In this document: positions 44,480 to 52,950 of the stretch, in pieces
How the letters are laid out: every line of letters starts with the position of its first letter
How positions within the stretch are numbered: position 1 is the first letter of the stretch
Source: DASQPA01 sp963757335
GTDB lineage: Bacteria; Acidobacteriota; Thermoanaerobaculia; Multivoradales; UBA5704
Length of the DNA: 64,000 nt
Assembly: GCA_963757335.1 (NCBI GenBank)
Contig: CAVWRJ010000006.1
Span: forward strand, 1 to 64,000
Reading direction: 5' to 3'
Program-made: the position numbers and the translations under genes
Notes under the pieces: generated by a model
What the model saw: the letters and a program-made list of their open reading frames with translations, nothing else
Told to the model about the DNA's origin: nothing
Database searches by the model: none

Positions 44480-46720
44480 TCAGAGCTGGGAGTAACGCTC
44501 GCGCAGGCGCTGCCGCACGAGCTCCGCGATCGTGTTGAGGATGAAAGTGAGGATGAAGAGCAGCAGAGCGGCGAGGAAGAGGGTCCGGTAGAGGGTGCCG
44601 CCGTGCGGCGCTTCCGGAATCTCGACCGCGATGTTGGCCGAGAGGGTGCGGAAACCGTTGAAAGGGTTCCAGTCCATGATCGGAGTGTTGCCGGTCGCCA
44701 TCAAAACGATCATGGTCTCGCCGATCGCCCGGCCGAAGCCGATCATCACCCCGGAGAAGATCCCCGGCGAGGCGGTGGGGAGAACCACCCGGGTCACCGT
44801 CTGCCAGCGGTCGGCGCCCAGGGCGAGCGAGCCGGCAACCAGGTTCCGCGGTACGTTCGAGAAGGCGTCCTCGGCGATGGCGAAGAGGATGGGGATGACC
44901 GCGAAGCCCATGGCGAGCCCGACGACGACGGCGTTTCTCTGGTCGAAGCCGAGGCCGGTCGTGCGGTTGAGCCAGGCCGGGAAGTTGCCGCCGAAGGCGA
45001 GGGCCTCGAAGGGCTGCGAGAGGCGCAGACAGAGCCAGATACCGAAGGCGAGCACGAAGACGAAGAAGATCGCCTCGCTGCCGACGAGGAAGCGGCCGCG
45101 GACGGCGCGCGGCAGCGACTGCCAGAGAGCGCCGGCGAGGAGGATCAAGAGCGGCAGCACGACGAGCATGAGGGCGAGCGCCGGCACCACCCGCTCGATC
45201 CGCGGCGCCAGCCAGAGGCCGGCCAGGAAGCCGAGGACGACGCTGGGGAGAGACGCCATGATCTCGACCATCGGCTTCAAGTACCGCTTGTAGGCCGGGT
45301 GCATGAACTGCGAGGTGTACATGGCCCCGAAGATCCCCAGGGGGATGGCGAGGAATAGCGAGTAGATCGTCCCCTTGAGGGTCCCGGCGAGGAGGGGGGT
45401 GAGCGAGAGCTTGGGCTCGACGTCGTCCGAAGCGCCGCTCGACTGCCAAACCCAGGCGGGGCGCTCGTATCCCTCGTACCAGACCTTGCCGAAGAGGGTG
45501 GTCCAGGAGATCTCGGGGTGGGGATTGACGACGTCGAGCTCAGCGATGCTCCGCGGGCCGGCGAGGAAAGCGCCGTCCCCCTTGGGCGCATAGAAGAGGC
45601 TGACGCCAGGGGCGAGCGGCGCCGGGCCGGTCCAGAGAGTGCGATGCGAGGTCGAATGGTAGAGCCCCAGCCGGCCGGCCGAAAGGGCGAGGAAGCCCTT
45701 GTCGCGCGGCGAGGGGGCGAAGGCGCGGATCGCGTTCGGGTGGGGCGGGAAGTCGCGCACCCGGGTCAGCCGGTAGCTGTCGTTCGCCTGCTGGACCGGG
45801 AACCAGACCGAGATCCCGCCGTTCTCCTGGCCGACGAGGAGCGAGCGGCCGCCGACCAGGAGGGCGAGGGCGGTGATGCCGGAACGCCCGGCCGAGGCGG
45901 TGCGGACCGGCCCGGGCTCCGCCCCGGCGAGCGGCCACCAGAGGAGCTCGCCCGCCGCCGTCCCGCCGTAGAGGTTTTTCGAGTCGCCGTCGAGGAGGAG
46001 CGCGGTGAGCGGCAGGGCGACCGGCGCCTCCTTGCGCTCGACGCTCGCCGTGGTCTCCCCCGTCATCTCGTTCTTCTCGCTCGCCTGGCGGACGACGGCG
46101 AGGACGCCGCTCGCCAGCTGAGCCGCGACGACGGCGTTGCCGTCGGCATCGAGCTGGGCGGCGAAGCGCCGGATCGGCTGGGCGGCGGGGTCCAAGGTGA
46201 GGATCACCGCGGGCCCCACCTGGGCGGCGGTCTGCTGCACGTCGCCCGCGAAGGTCGCCTCAAAGTGGACCGGAGCGAGGACCACCCGGCCGTCGGCGGT
46301 GGCGGCGGCGAGGAGCCGGCTCTCCGGCGCCACCGCCATCTGCACCAGCCGGGGGGCGGGATGGGGGGCGAAGAGGTCGGTCGAGGAGACCGTCCGGCCG
46401 TCCTTGGTGCGCACGACGACGACCCTGCCGTCGGCGGTGAGCGCGGCGACCAGGGCCCGGTGCTCGTCGGCGACGACCGCTCCCACGTCACTGCCGGGAG
46501 CCCCGGCAACGGGCAGGTTGCGCACCGTCTTAACCGCGGGCCGGGTGAGGAGGGGCCAGATCTCGGCGACGATGAAGACCAGGATGCCCAGGATGGCGAC
46601 GACGACCGCCAGGCCGCCGGCCTTGACCACCCAGCGGGCGACGCGGTCGACGACCAGCCGCCGGCGCGGCGTCTCCTGGCGGAGCCGGGGAGGGTTCTGC
46701 TCGGGGCCGGAGTTGAACAC
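44480..46720 (-). CDS. pstC: Phosphate ABC transporter permease PstC (long form with propeller-like insertion)
   Basis: The 746-residue protein far exceeds the usual PstC length of 310-340. After the first helix (VVVAILGILVFIVAEIWPLL) comes about 390 residues of repetitive beta-rich sequence. Recurring phrases are AALTADGRVVVVRTKDGR, AAATADGRVVLAPV and GGRSLLVGQENGGISVWFPV, which look like WD/PQQ-type propeller blades. The permease core follows (GTLKGTIYSLFLAIPLGIFGAMY), with the EAA-like AGSLALGADRWQTVTRVVLPTA. The insertion would be periplasmic. The gene starts 4 bp after the pstS stop and is followed by pstA. Confidence 0.93.
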   Translation of the reverse strand: MFNSGPEQNPPRLRQETPRRRLVVDRVARWVVKAGGLAVVVAILGILVFIVAEIWPLLTRPAVKTVRNLPVAGAPGSDVGAVVADEHRALVAALTADGRVVVVRTKDGRTVSSTDLFAPHPAPRLVQMAVAPESRLLAAATADGRVVLAPVHFEATFAGDVQQTAAQVGPAVILTLDPAAQPIRRFAAQLDADGNAVVAAQLASGVLAVVRQASEKNEMTGETTASVERKEAPVALPLTALLLDGDSKNLYGGTAAGELLWWPLAGAEPGPVRTASAGRSGITALALLVGGRSLLVGQENGGISVWFPVQQANDSYRLTRVRDFPPHPNAIRAFAPSPRDKGFLALSAGRLGLYHSTSHRTLWTGPAPLAPGVSLFYAPKGDGAFLAGPRSIAELDVVNPHPEISWTTLFGKVWYEGYERPAWVWQSSGASDDVEPKLSLTPLLAGTLKGTIYSLFLAIPLGIFGAMYTSQFMHPAYKRYLKPMVEIMASLPSVVLGFLAGLWLAPRIERVVPALALMLVVLPLLILLAGALWQSLPRAVRGRFLVGSEAIFFVFVLAFGIWLCLRLSQPFEALAFGGNFPAWLNRTTGLGFDQRNAVVVGLAMGFAVIPILFAIAEDAFSNVPRNLVAGSLALGADRWQTVTRVVLPTASPGIFSGVMIGFGRAIGETMIVLMATGNTPIMDWNPFNGFRTLSANIAVEIPEAPHGGTLYRTLFLAALLLFILTFILNTIAELVRQRLRERYSQL

Positions 46721-46724
46721 GCGG

Positions 46725-47708
46725 TTACTTGACCTTGCCGAGGTCCTGCTTGGCCGTGGCGGCGGTGAGCGGCAGGAAACCGTCCTTGACGACGACCTGC
46801 TGCCCCTCCTGGGAGAGCACGTACTTGACGAACTCGCGGATCATCGGGTCGAGCGGCCGGTTCGGCGCCTGGTTGATGTAGAGATAGAGGAAGCGGGAGA
46901 GCGGGTACTTGCCGGAATACACGGTCTCGGCCTCGGTGCCGTAGTAGGGGCCGCCGGCGGTCTTCCCGAGCTTGAGCGTCTTGACTCCGGAAGTCTTGTA
47001 GCCGATGCCGCTGTAGCCCATCCCGTAGAGGTCCTCGGTGACCCCCTGGACGACGGAGGCCGAGCCCGGCTGCTCCTTGACGGTGTCCTTGTAGTCGCCC
47101 TTGCAGAGCGCATGCTCCTTGAAGAAGCCGTAGGTGCCGGAGGCCGAGTTGCGGCCGTAGAGGCTGATCGGCTTGCCGGCATAGTTGGCCTGCTTCAAGC
47201 CCGCCTGGCCCCAGGTGGCGATCGCCTTGCCGCCGCAGGCGTGGCCCTTCGAGAAGATGCCGTCGACCTGTTGCAGGGTGAGCTGCTCCAAAGGGTTGTC
47301 CTTGTTGACGTAGACCGCGAGAGCGTCGATCGCGACCCGAATCTGGGTCGGCTTGTAGCCGTACTTCTTCTCGAACTCGTTGATCTCCTCGGTCTTCATC
47401 TCGCGGCTCATCGGGCCGACCTGCGAGGCGCCGGCGATGAGCGCCGGGGGCGCCGTCGAGGAGCCCTTGGCCTCGATCTGGATCTTGACGTTGGGATATT
47501 CCTTGCGAAAGCCCTCGGCCCAGAGAGTCATCAGGTTGGCCAGGGTGTCGGAGCCGACCGAGGACAGGTTGCCGGACACGCCGCTAGTCTTCTGATATCC
47601 CGCGATCGCCGGATCGACCTTGCCGGTCTGGGCGGCGAGACTGCTCCCGCACAGGGCGGCCAGGGCGAGGGCAACGGCGAAGGGAGCCGCCTTAGCTGTA
47701 CGCATCAT
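46725..47708 (-). CDS. pstS: Periplasmic phosphate-binding protein PstS
   Basis: The 327-residue protein has a signal peptide (AVALALAALCGSSLAAQ). Phosphate-binding loops are visible as SSVGSDTLANLMTLW, AKGSSTAPPALIAG and YGRNSASGTYGFFKEH. PMSREMKTEEINEFEK and GYSGIGYKTSGVK are typical of the large bacterial PstS type. AAGGAG lies 7 bases before the ATG at 47708. It is the first gene of pstSCAB, and a Pho-box-like repeat lies about 115-135 bp upstream. Confidence 0.95.
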   Translation of the reverse strand: MMRTAKAAPFAVALALAALCGSSLAAQTGKVDPAIAGYQKTSGVSGNLSSVGSDTLANLMTLWAEGFRKEYPNVKIQIEAKGSSTAPPALIAGASQVGPMSREMKTEEINEFEKKYGYKPTQIRVAIDALAVYVNKDNPLEQLTLQQVDGIFSKGHACGGKAIATWGQAGLKQANYAGKPISLYGRNSASGTYGFFKEHALCKGDYKDTVKEQPGSASVVQGVTEDLYGMGYSGIGYKTSGVKTLKLGKTAGGPYYGTEAETVYSGKYPLSRFLYLYINQAPNRPLDPMIREFVKYVLSQEGQQVVVKDGFLPLTAATAKQDLGKVK

Positions 47709-47823
47709 CTCTTATCTCCTTTGGACGTGACCTTCTATAGGTTTCGTCATTCGGTACGGTACGGCTGGAGCCGACCGTGCGGGGCACTGTGACAGCCGGG
47801 TTTGGCAGCCGATCCACCAACGT

Positions 47824-47841
47824 GTGACAGCGGGGTGACAA
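47824..47841 (-). promoter_or_regulatory. Pho-box-like direct repeat upstream of pstS
   Basis: On the minus strand this reads TTGTCAC-CCCG-CTGTCAC: two heptamers with an 11-bp period, matching the E. coli PHO box plan (CTGTCAT-N4-CTGTCAY). It faces pstS. A further GTGACAG at 47789-47795 has the same orientation. PhoB-type activation at low phosphate is inferred. Confidence 0.65.
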
Positions 47842-47879
47842 GGGCTGGCCGCCAGAAGGGGTTGAGCCGTGTTGCACGG

Positions 47880-47897
47880 CTGTCACCCGGTCGTCGC
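47880..47897 (+). promoter_or_regulatory. Possible Pho-box half-conserved repeat upstream of the porin gene
   Basis: CTGTCAC-CCGG-TCGTCGC faces the porin. The first heptamer is a perfect match to the Pho consensus; the second matches only 4 of 7. It lies 77 bp before the porin ATG. Confidence 0.4.
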
Positions 47898-47974
47898 ACG
47901 CCTGCCCGGCGCGGTCCCTATTCTCTCGGCCAGTGGAAGAATCGATCCAAAGCGTCCTTCAAAAGGAGATTCGA

Positions 47975-49288
47975 ATGCGCAGAACCCCTCTGTTCGTGGC
48001 CGGTGTGCTGGTGCTCCTCGCACTGGTCATCGCCCCTGTCGCCATGGCGCAGGTGACGGGCCTGTATTACAAGGAGGTCGAGAAAGACGGCCGGATCTAT
48101 GTCTTCAACACGCCCGAGCGGCTCCAGTCCTGGTCGCAGTCCGGCGACATGGGGACGGCGGTGACCCTCCCCGGCCGCGGCGCCAACGGCGAGACGATCG
48201 TCGGCGAGAACGAGACCGCGATCGATCTCTATCTCTTCCGGCACAACCTGGATGCCTACGACCGGCCGACCCCGAAAGCCAAGGCGGCCGGCTCAGGCCT
48301 CCCCGGCATCAAGTTCAACGTCCGGGTCTACGCCGATGCCACCGACAAGGAGAACAAGAACGAGGGCACCGGGGTCAAGAGCGGCGACAGCGGTGTGGGG
48401 GTCGACGTCAAGCGCTTCTACTTCACCGCCACCCACGAGTTCGATCAGGTCTGGTCGGCCCAGTTCCAGTCCGACATCGGCGACCAGGGCACCAAGCGCT
48501 ACGACGTCTTTGTCAAGAAAGCTTACATTCAGGCGAAGCTCGCCCCGGAGGCCACCTTCCGGCTGGGCTCGGCCGACACCCCCTGGATCCCCTTCGTCGA
48601 GGGTCTCTACGGCTTCCGCTACGTCGAGCAGACGATCACCGACCACCTGAGCTTCGGCGCTTCGGCCGACTGGGGTCTCCACTTCCTCGGCAAGGCGGGC
48701 GACATCGTCAGCTACCAGATTTCCGCCGAGAACGGCCGCGGCTTCTCGAACCCGGCGCGGAGCAAGAACGTCGACTTCGAGGGCCGGATCTCGGTCGAGC
48801 CGATCAAGGGGCTCAACTTCGCCGTCGGCGGCTACTCGGGCAAGCGTGGCCTGGAGACCGACGCCGCTCCGGCCAAGAACACTGCGACCCGCACCGATGC
48901 TCTGGTCGCCTATACGAACGACCGCTTCCGGATCGGCGGCGAGTGGTTCCAGGCGAAGGACTGGAACCAGGTGACGACCGCCCCCGAGGACAAGGCCGAC
49001 GGCTACTCGGCCTGGGCCTCGCTCGGCCTCAATGAGACCTTCTCCATCTTCGGCCGCTATGACGAGTCGAAGCCGAGCAAGGACCTAAACCCCAACCTCA
49101 AGTTCAACTATTACAACGTGGGCCTGCAACTGCGCGCCAACAAGGCCCTCGCCGCCTCCCTGGTGTACAAGTACGAGGAGGTCAAGGGTGGTAACCTCTC
49201 CACCGGCAACGGCACGATCGGTTCGACGACGCTCGGTCAGAAGGGCAAGTACAACGAGATCGGTGTTTTCGCCGTCTACGATTTCTAG
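47975..49288 (+). CDS. Outer-membrane porin, probably phosphate-related
   Basis: The protein has about 437 residues with a signal peptide (VLVLLALVIAPVAMAQ). The mature part alternates polar and hydrophobic residues, with many strands ending in aromatic residues, and finishes GVFAVYDF. A terminal Phe is typical of outer-membrane beta-barrels recognised by the BAM complex. AAAAGGAG lies 6 bases before the chosen ATG. Its divergence from pstS, the shared intergenic Pho-like sites and phoU downstream suggest a phosphate- or polyphosphate-selective channel analogous to OprP/OprO. The substrate is inference from context. Confidence 0.75.
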   Translation: MRRTPLFVAGVLVLLALVIAPVAMAQVTGLYYKEVEKDGRIYVFNTPERLQSWSQSGDMGTAVTLPGRGANGETIVGENETAIDLYLFRHNLDAYDRPTPKAKAAGSGLPGIKFNVRVYADATDKENKNEGTGVKSGDSGVGVDVKRFYFTATHEFDQVWSAQFQSDIGDQGTKRYDVFVKKAYIQAKLAPEATFRLGSADTPWIPFVEGLYGFRYVEQTITDHLSFGASADWGLHFLGKAGDIVSYQISAENGRGFSNPARSKNVDFEGRISVEPIKGLNFAVGGYSGKRGLETDAAPAKNTATRTDALVAYTNDRFRIGGEWFQAKDWNQVTTAPEDKADGYSAWASLGLNETFSIFGRYDESKPSKDLNPNLKFNYYNVGLQLRANKALAASLVYKYEEVKGGNLSTGNGTIGSTTLGQKGKYNEIGVFAVYDF

Positions 49289-49317
49289 GGCGATCTCCGG
49301 TAAGTTCCTCTCAAGAC

Positions 49318-49364
49318 CGAGGGGGGATCGCCCGCGGGTGCGGTCTCCCCTCGCCTTTTCTCTT
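49318..49364 (+). terminator. Terminator-like hairpin between porin and phoU
   Basis: CGAGGGG (49318-49324) pairs with CCCCTCG (49347-49353), followed by CCTTTTCTCTT. The stem may be longer with a mismatch. It could attenuate read-through, giving more porin than PhoU. Confidence 0.55.
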
Positions 49365-49384
49365 AAGACCCGTAAAGGTGAACC

Positions 49385-50080
49385 ATGGAAAGACACCTCG
49401 ACCAGGACTTGGACCGCATCCGCCAGGAGCTCCTGCGCATGGCCGGCCTCGTGGAAGCGATGATCGGCGACGCCATGTCGGCGCTCGTGCTGCGGGACTG
49501 GGAAAAGGCGAGCGGCGTGATCCTCGCCGACAAGGGGATCGATCTCCTGGAAAAAGAGATCGACGAAGCCTGCCACTCGGTTTTAGTCCGCCACCAGCCG
49601 ACCGCCGTCGACCTGCGCTTCCTGGTCGCGGTGATGAAGATCAACAACGATTTAGAACGCATGGGCGATTCGGCGGTCAACATCGCCGAGGCGGTGGAGG
49701 TGCTCAACCAGGAGCCGCCCTTGAAGCCCTACATCGACCTGCCGCGGATGGCCGAGCGGGTCCGCGACATGGTCCGCCAGAGCCTGGACGCCTTCGTCGC
49801 CAGGGACACCAAGATGGCGGTCCTGGTCTGCGCCGCCGACGACGAGATCGACGGTTTCTATCATCAGCTCTTCCGCGAGCTTCTGACCTACATGATCGAA
49901 GACCCCAAAAACGTCAGCCGGGCCCTCCATCTCCTCCTCATCTCGCGCAACCTGGAGCGGATCGCCGACCACGCGACGAACATCGCGGAGGACGTGATCT
50001 ATTACGTCGAGGGGAGAGACATCCGGCACTCGGCGGGGCTGGCTGGGTCGGCGAAGGGCGGGGTGCGGTCGCCGGCCTAG
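49385..50080 (+). CDS. phoU: Phosphate transport regulator PhoU
   Basis: The 231-residue all-helical protein has two PhoU repeats. The metal-binding signature appears as INNDLERMGDSAVNIAE in the first repeat and SRNLERIADHATNIAED in the second. It begins MERHLDQDLDRIRQELLRMAG. PhoU links PstSCAB activity to the PhoR kinase and represses the Pho regulon at high phosphate. It lies downstream of the porin rather than at the end of pstSCAB. Confidence 0.95.
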   Translation: MERHLDQDLDRIRQELLRMAGLVEAMIGDAMSALVLRDWEKASGVILADKGIDLLEKEIDEACHSVLVRHQPTAVDLRFLVAVMKINNDLERMGDSAVNIAEAVEVLNQEPPLKPYIDLPRMAERVRDMVRQSLDAFVARDTKMAVLVCAADDEIDGFYHQLFRELLTYMIEDPKNVSRALHLLLISRNLERIADHATNIAEDVIYYVEGRDIRHSAGLAGSAKGGVRSPA

Positions 50081-50107
50081 GAGGCGATCGCTTAGCGATC
50101 ACCTGGC

Positions 50108-50356
50108 CTACTCCTCATCCCCCTCGCCGCGCTCCTCCAGGCTCTGAACGATCTGGGTGACCTCCACCTCGGCCTTCCTGATCTTGCCGCGGCAGAGCTC
50201 CAGGAGGTAGGTGGCGCGGCGGAGCTCGTCGCCCAGGCGGTCGATGTCGATCTCCTCGCCTTCGATCCGTTCGAGGATCGATTCGAGCTCGTCGATCGAC
50301 TCTCTGAAGCTGGGAGTTTCTTCGGGGGCCGCTGCGCTCTTCTCTTGCTCTTTCAT
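50108..50356 (-). CDS. xseB: Exodeoxyribonuclease VII small subunit
   Basis: The 82-residue coiled-coil protein contains SFRESIDELESILERIEGEEIDIDRL and ATYLLELCRGKIRKAE, the standard XseB pattern. Its ATG overlaps the xseA stop by 4 bp. With XseA it forms ExoVII, a single-strand DNA exonuclease used in repair. Confidence 0.92.
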   Translation of the reverse strand: MKEQEKSAAAPEETPSFRESIDELESILERIEGEEIDIDRLGDELRRATYLLELCRGKIRKAEVEVTQIVQSLEERGEGDEE

Positions 50357-51719
50357 TTTTCCTCCACCCGGCTCCGGAGCTCACCGCTCGCGAACCGGGT
50401 CGTGATCCGGTCTCCAGCCGCCACCTGGTCCGGCCGGCGCAGCACTCGGCCGTCGGCGTCCCGGGTGAGGGTGAAACCGCGCTCCAACGTGCGTTCGGGG
50501 GCGAGCTGGGAGCAGAGCCGGGAGAGGCCGTCGAGACGGACGTCCATCTCCCGCAGCCGGCCGCGGGCGGCGGCGGCCAGCCGTTCGCCCAAGGCGAGCC
50601 GGCCGCGCTCCCCGGCGGCGACCCGGCGTCTGGCGGCGCCGGTGAAGCGGCCGGAGATCTCGGCTTCCCGGCGGATCGCGGCGCGGAGGACGTTTCGTCC
50701 CATCCGGACGAAGGCGCGGGAGAGCTCGTCGAGCTGAGAGCCGGCCGCCGTCAGCCGCATCCGGGCGAGATCGATCCCGCGCTCGGCGCGGCCGAGCGCC
50801 TCGTGGGCGTTGCGGAGCGGCTCCAGGGCCTCCCGGAGGATGGCCCGGCGGAGCTCCACGAGCCGCTGCTCACGCTGGCGGACGGCTTCGATCAGGAACT
50901 CGGCGGTCTTGGTCGGGGTTTTGAGGGCGGTGTGGGCCACGAGGTCGGCGATCGCCTGGTCGATCTCATGGCCGAGCCCGGTCAGGACCGGCAGGGGGGA
51001 GCCGGCGATGGCCTCGGCGATCCGCCGGCTGTCGAAGACCGCGAGGTCGCTCCGCGAGCCGCCGCCCCGGATGAGCACCGCGCAGTCGACCGGCAGGCCG
51101 GCTAGAGCGGCGAGGGCGGAGATCACCTCGCGCTCGGCGTCCCGCCCCTGGACCGAGGCGTGGAGGAGGACGACCTGGAAGCCGTAGCCGCTCTCTCTCA
51201 GGCTGCTCAGGAAATCGTGGTAGGCGGCGCTCCCCGAGGAGGTGATGAGGGCGAGCCGCAGCGGGAGGTCGGGGAGGGCCAGGGCGCGGTTTCTTTCGAG
51301 GAGGCCGGAGGCGGCGAGGGCCGCCAGGGTCTCCCGCCGCCGCCGTTCGAGGAGCCCCAGGGTGAAGACCGGATCGACCTCGCGGACGCAGAGCTGGGCT
51401 CTCCCCGTGGGGCCGTAGAAGTCGAGCCCCCCCGGCAGCGCAGCTGCATCCCCTCGGCGAGCTGCTGGTCGCTCCCGGCGAGCAGGCGCTTGACCCGGGC
51501 GAGATCGTTCTTCCAGATCACCGCCTCGACCTTGCCGACGATCTCGTCGGCCTCGCCCTTCTCGACCAGCTCGAAGTAGAGGTGCCCGCGCTGGCTGGGG
51601 CGCACCCGTTGCGCCTCGCCGGCCACCCAGACCGAGCCGAAGGCTTCGTTCAAGAAGCTCTTCACCTCGGAGCAGAGCTGCGAGACGGTGTAGGTGGGCT
51701 CGAAGAGGGGGAGGTTCAC
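50353..51719 (-). CDS. xseA: Exodeoxyribonuclease VII large subunit, apparent -1 frameshift at 51427-51433
   Basis: The N-terminal OB-fold frame starts at GTG 51719, 2 bp after the upstream stop. It reads TYTVSQLCSEVKSFLNEAFG, VWVAGEAQRVRPSQRGHLYF and QLAEGMQLRCRG. The frame must then shift by -1 at a G7 run to continue LDFYGPTGRAQLCV, LITSSGSAAYHDFL and the catalytic AVLIRGGGSRSDLAVFD with GLGHEIDQAIAD. The C-terminal part ends LERGFTLTRDADGRVL. Without the shift the product stops at 51207 (about 170 residues). One missing G in a homopolymer would explain this. The site also fits a slippery heptamer (G GGG GGC), so programmed -1 slippage cannot be excluded. Confidence 0.88.
51427..51433 (-). 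other. Frameshift site (G7 run on minus strand) in xseA
   Basis: Seven Gs in the codon context CGG-GGG-GGC mark the frame change. Adding one G, or slipping back one base, restores a full-length XseA. Confidence 0.75.
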
Positions 51720-51721
51720 GT

Positions 51722-52270
51722 TCAGTGGTACGTCTTCAGCTCTTTCGCCGAGGCCAGGGGGATCGACTCCGCCCACTCGACCGCCTTCTTGTCGCCGGCG
51801 GTCAGCTTGGTGAGGAACTGGACCGCCTCGTCGCGCTCGCGAAAGAAGCGCCAGATGAAGGTATGGCCGGCCGGCGCCGTGAAGTAGGTGTAGCTTTTGG
51901 AGCCGTTCGAGAGATCGAAGCCCAGGTTGCTCTCGCCGTTCACCCCGACGCAGGCCATGCCGATGGCCCGGCAGGCGAGGGCGAGGGCCTTCAAGGCATC
52001 CTCGTAGTCGCCGAGCTCCTCGCGCGAGAGCGGCGAGTGGTAGAGGGCGAGCTTCGCCCCGTCCTCCTCGGCGAGGAGGTTGTAGGGGATGTCGTTTCGG
52101 TCCATCGCGTCCTTGGTCTCGCTGGTGGTGACGAAGACGTCCTCGCTCCCGGTCACCTTGTAGGTGAGGGCGTAGACCTCCTTTTCAAGCTGCGAGAAGG
52201 CCTCGGCGAGGATGCTCTCGTCCTCGATCGTGAAGTAGTAGAGCCGGTTCATCATGCGTCGCGCGGTCAT
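51722..52270 (-). CDS. Conserved-looking hypothetical protein coupled to xseA
   Basis: I do not recognise this 182-residue protein. It begins MTARRMMNRLYYFTIEDESILAEAF and contains FVTTSETKDAMDRNDIPYNLL, then ALKALALACRAIGMACVGV, and ends WAESIPLASAKELKTYH. It lacks a signal peptide and membrane segments, so it is probably cytoplasmic. The ATG at 52270 is preferred because GGAGGA lies about 10 bases upstream; an in-frame ATG at 52279 directly abuts that site. Its stop is 2 bp before the xseA GTG, suggesting tight co-translation. Normal codon use and plausible protein composition argue that it is real. Confidence 0.65.
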   Translation of the reverse strand: MTARRMMNRLYYFTIEDESILAEAFSQLEKEVYALTYKVTGSEDVFVTTSETKDAMDRNDIPYNLLAEEDGAKLALYHSPLSREELGDYEDALKALALACRAIGMACVGVNGESNLGFDLSNGSKSYTYFTAPAGHTFIWRFFRERDEAVQFLTKLTAGDKKAVEWAESIPLASAKELKTYH

Positions 52271-52332
52271 CAGGGTCATTCCTCCAGAGTCCAGTGCGGG
52301 GAAAGTCGTCACCCCCCGAACACCCCATGATA

Positions 52333-52950
52333 TCAGATCGCTCGATCAGGCTCCGCGGCCGGGGGCAGGGGTTCCGGGTCGCCGAGGAAGAGACCGATGG
52401 CGAGACCGGCGATCAGGCCGCCGATATGGGCGGCGTTGTCGATCATCCCCAGGCTCGACAGATAGAAGACGTTGATCCCGGCCCAGAACAGGAGCTGGTA
52501 GAGGATCGAGCGGGCGGCCGGGTTCAGCCGCCCCCGCCGCCGCGCCAAAAAGGCGATCAGGGCCCCGATGATCCCGAAGATGGCCCCCGAGGCGCCGACG
52601 CTCAGCTGCTCGGGGTGGCCGCGGTACTGGCTCCAGAGGACGCTCGTCAGCGAGGCGAGGATCCCGGTCACGAAGTAGGTGCCGAGCAGCCGCTTCGCCC
52701 CCAGCCAGATCTCGAAGAGGGCGCCGATCTGGAAGAGGGCCCAGCCGTTCAAGAGAACGTGCGCCCAGCCGCCGTGGAGGAACATGCTTGTGAGAAGGCG
52801 CCAGTACTGTCCCTGGGCGAGGACCGCCAGCGCCTGGTCGGCACCGAGCCGGAGGAGGAGCTGGTCGCCGTCCAGCTGCTGGCCGAGGAAGATGAGCCCG
52901 ATGACGGCCAGGAGGAGCGCGGTCGCGGGGGTGCGGCGGAAGAAGCTCAT
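52333..52950 (-). CDS. Rhomboid-family intramembrane serine protease
   Basis: The 205-residue protein has six predicted membrane helices. The catalytic Ser is in SVGASGAIFG (about residue 120) and the His in DNAAHIGGLIAG (about 175). The L1-loop WRLLTSMFLHGGWAHVLLN is characteristic. Rhomboids cleave transmembrane substrates within the bilayer; the substrate here is unknown. Its ATG overlaps the upstream gene's stop by 4 bp, so the two are coupled. Confidence 0.93.
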   Translation of the reverse strand: MSFFRRTPATALLLAVIGLIFLGQQLDGDQLLLRLGADQALAVLAQGQYWRLLTSMFLHGGWAHVLLNGWALFQIGALFEIWLGAKRLLGTYFVTGILASLTSVLWSQYRGHPEQLSVGASGAIFGIIGALIAFLARRRGRLNPAARSILYQLLFWAGINVFYLSSLGMIDNAAHIGGLIAGLAIGLFLGDPEPLPPAAEPDRAI

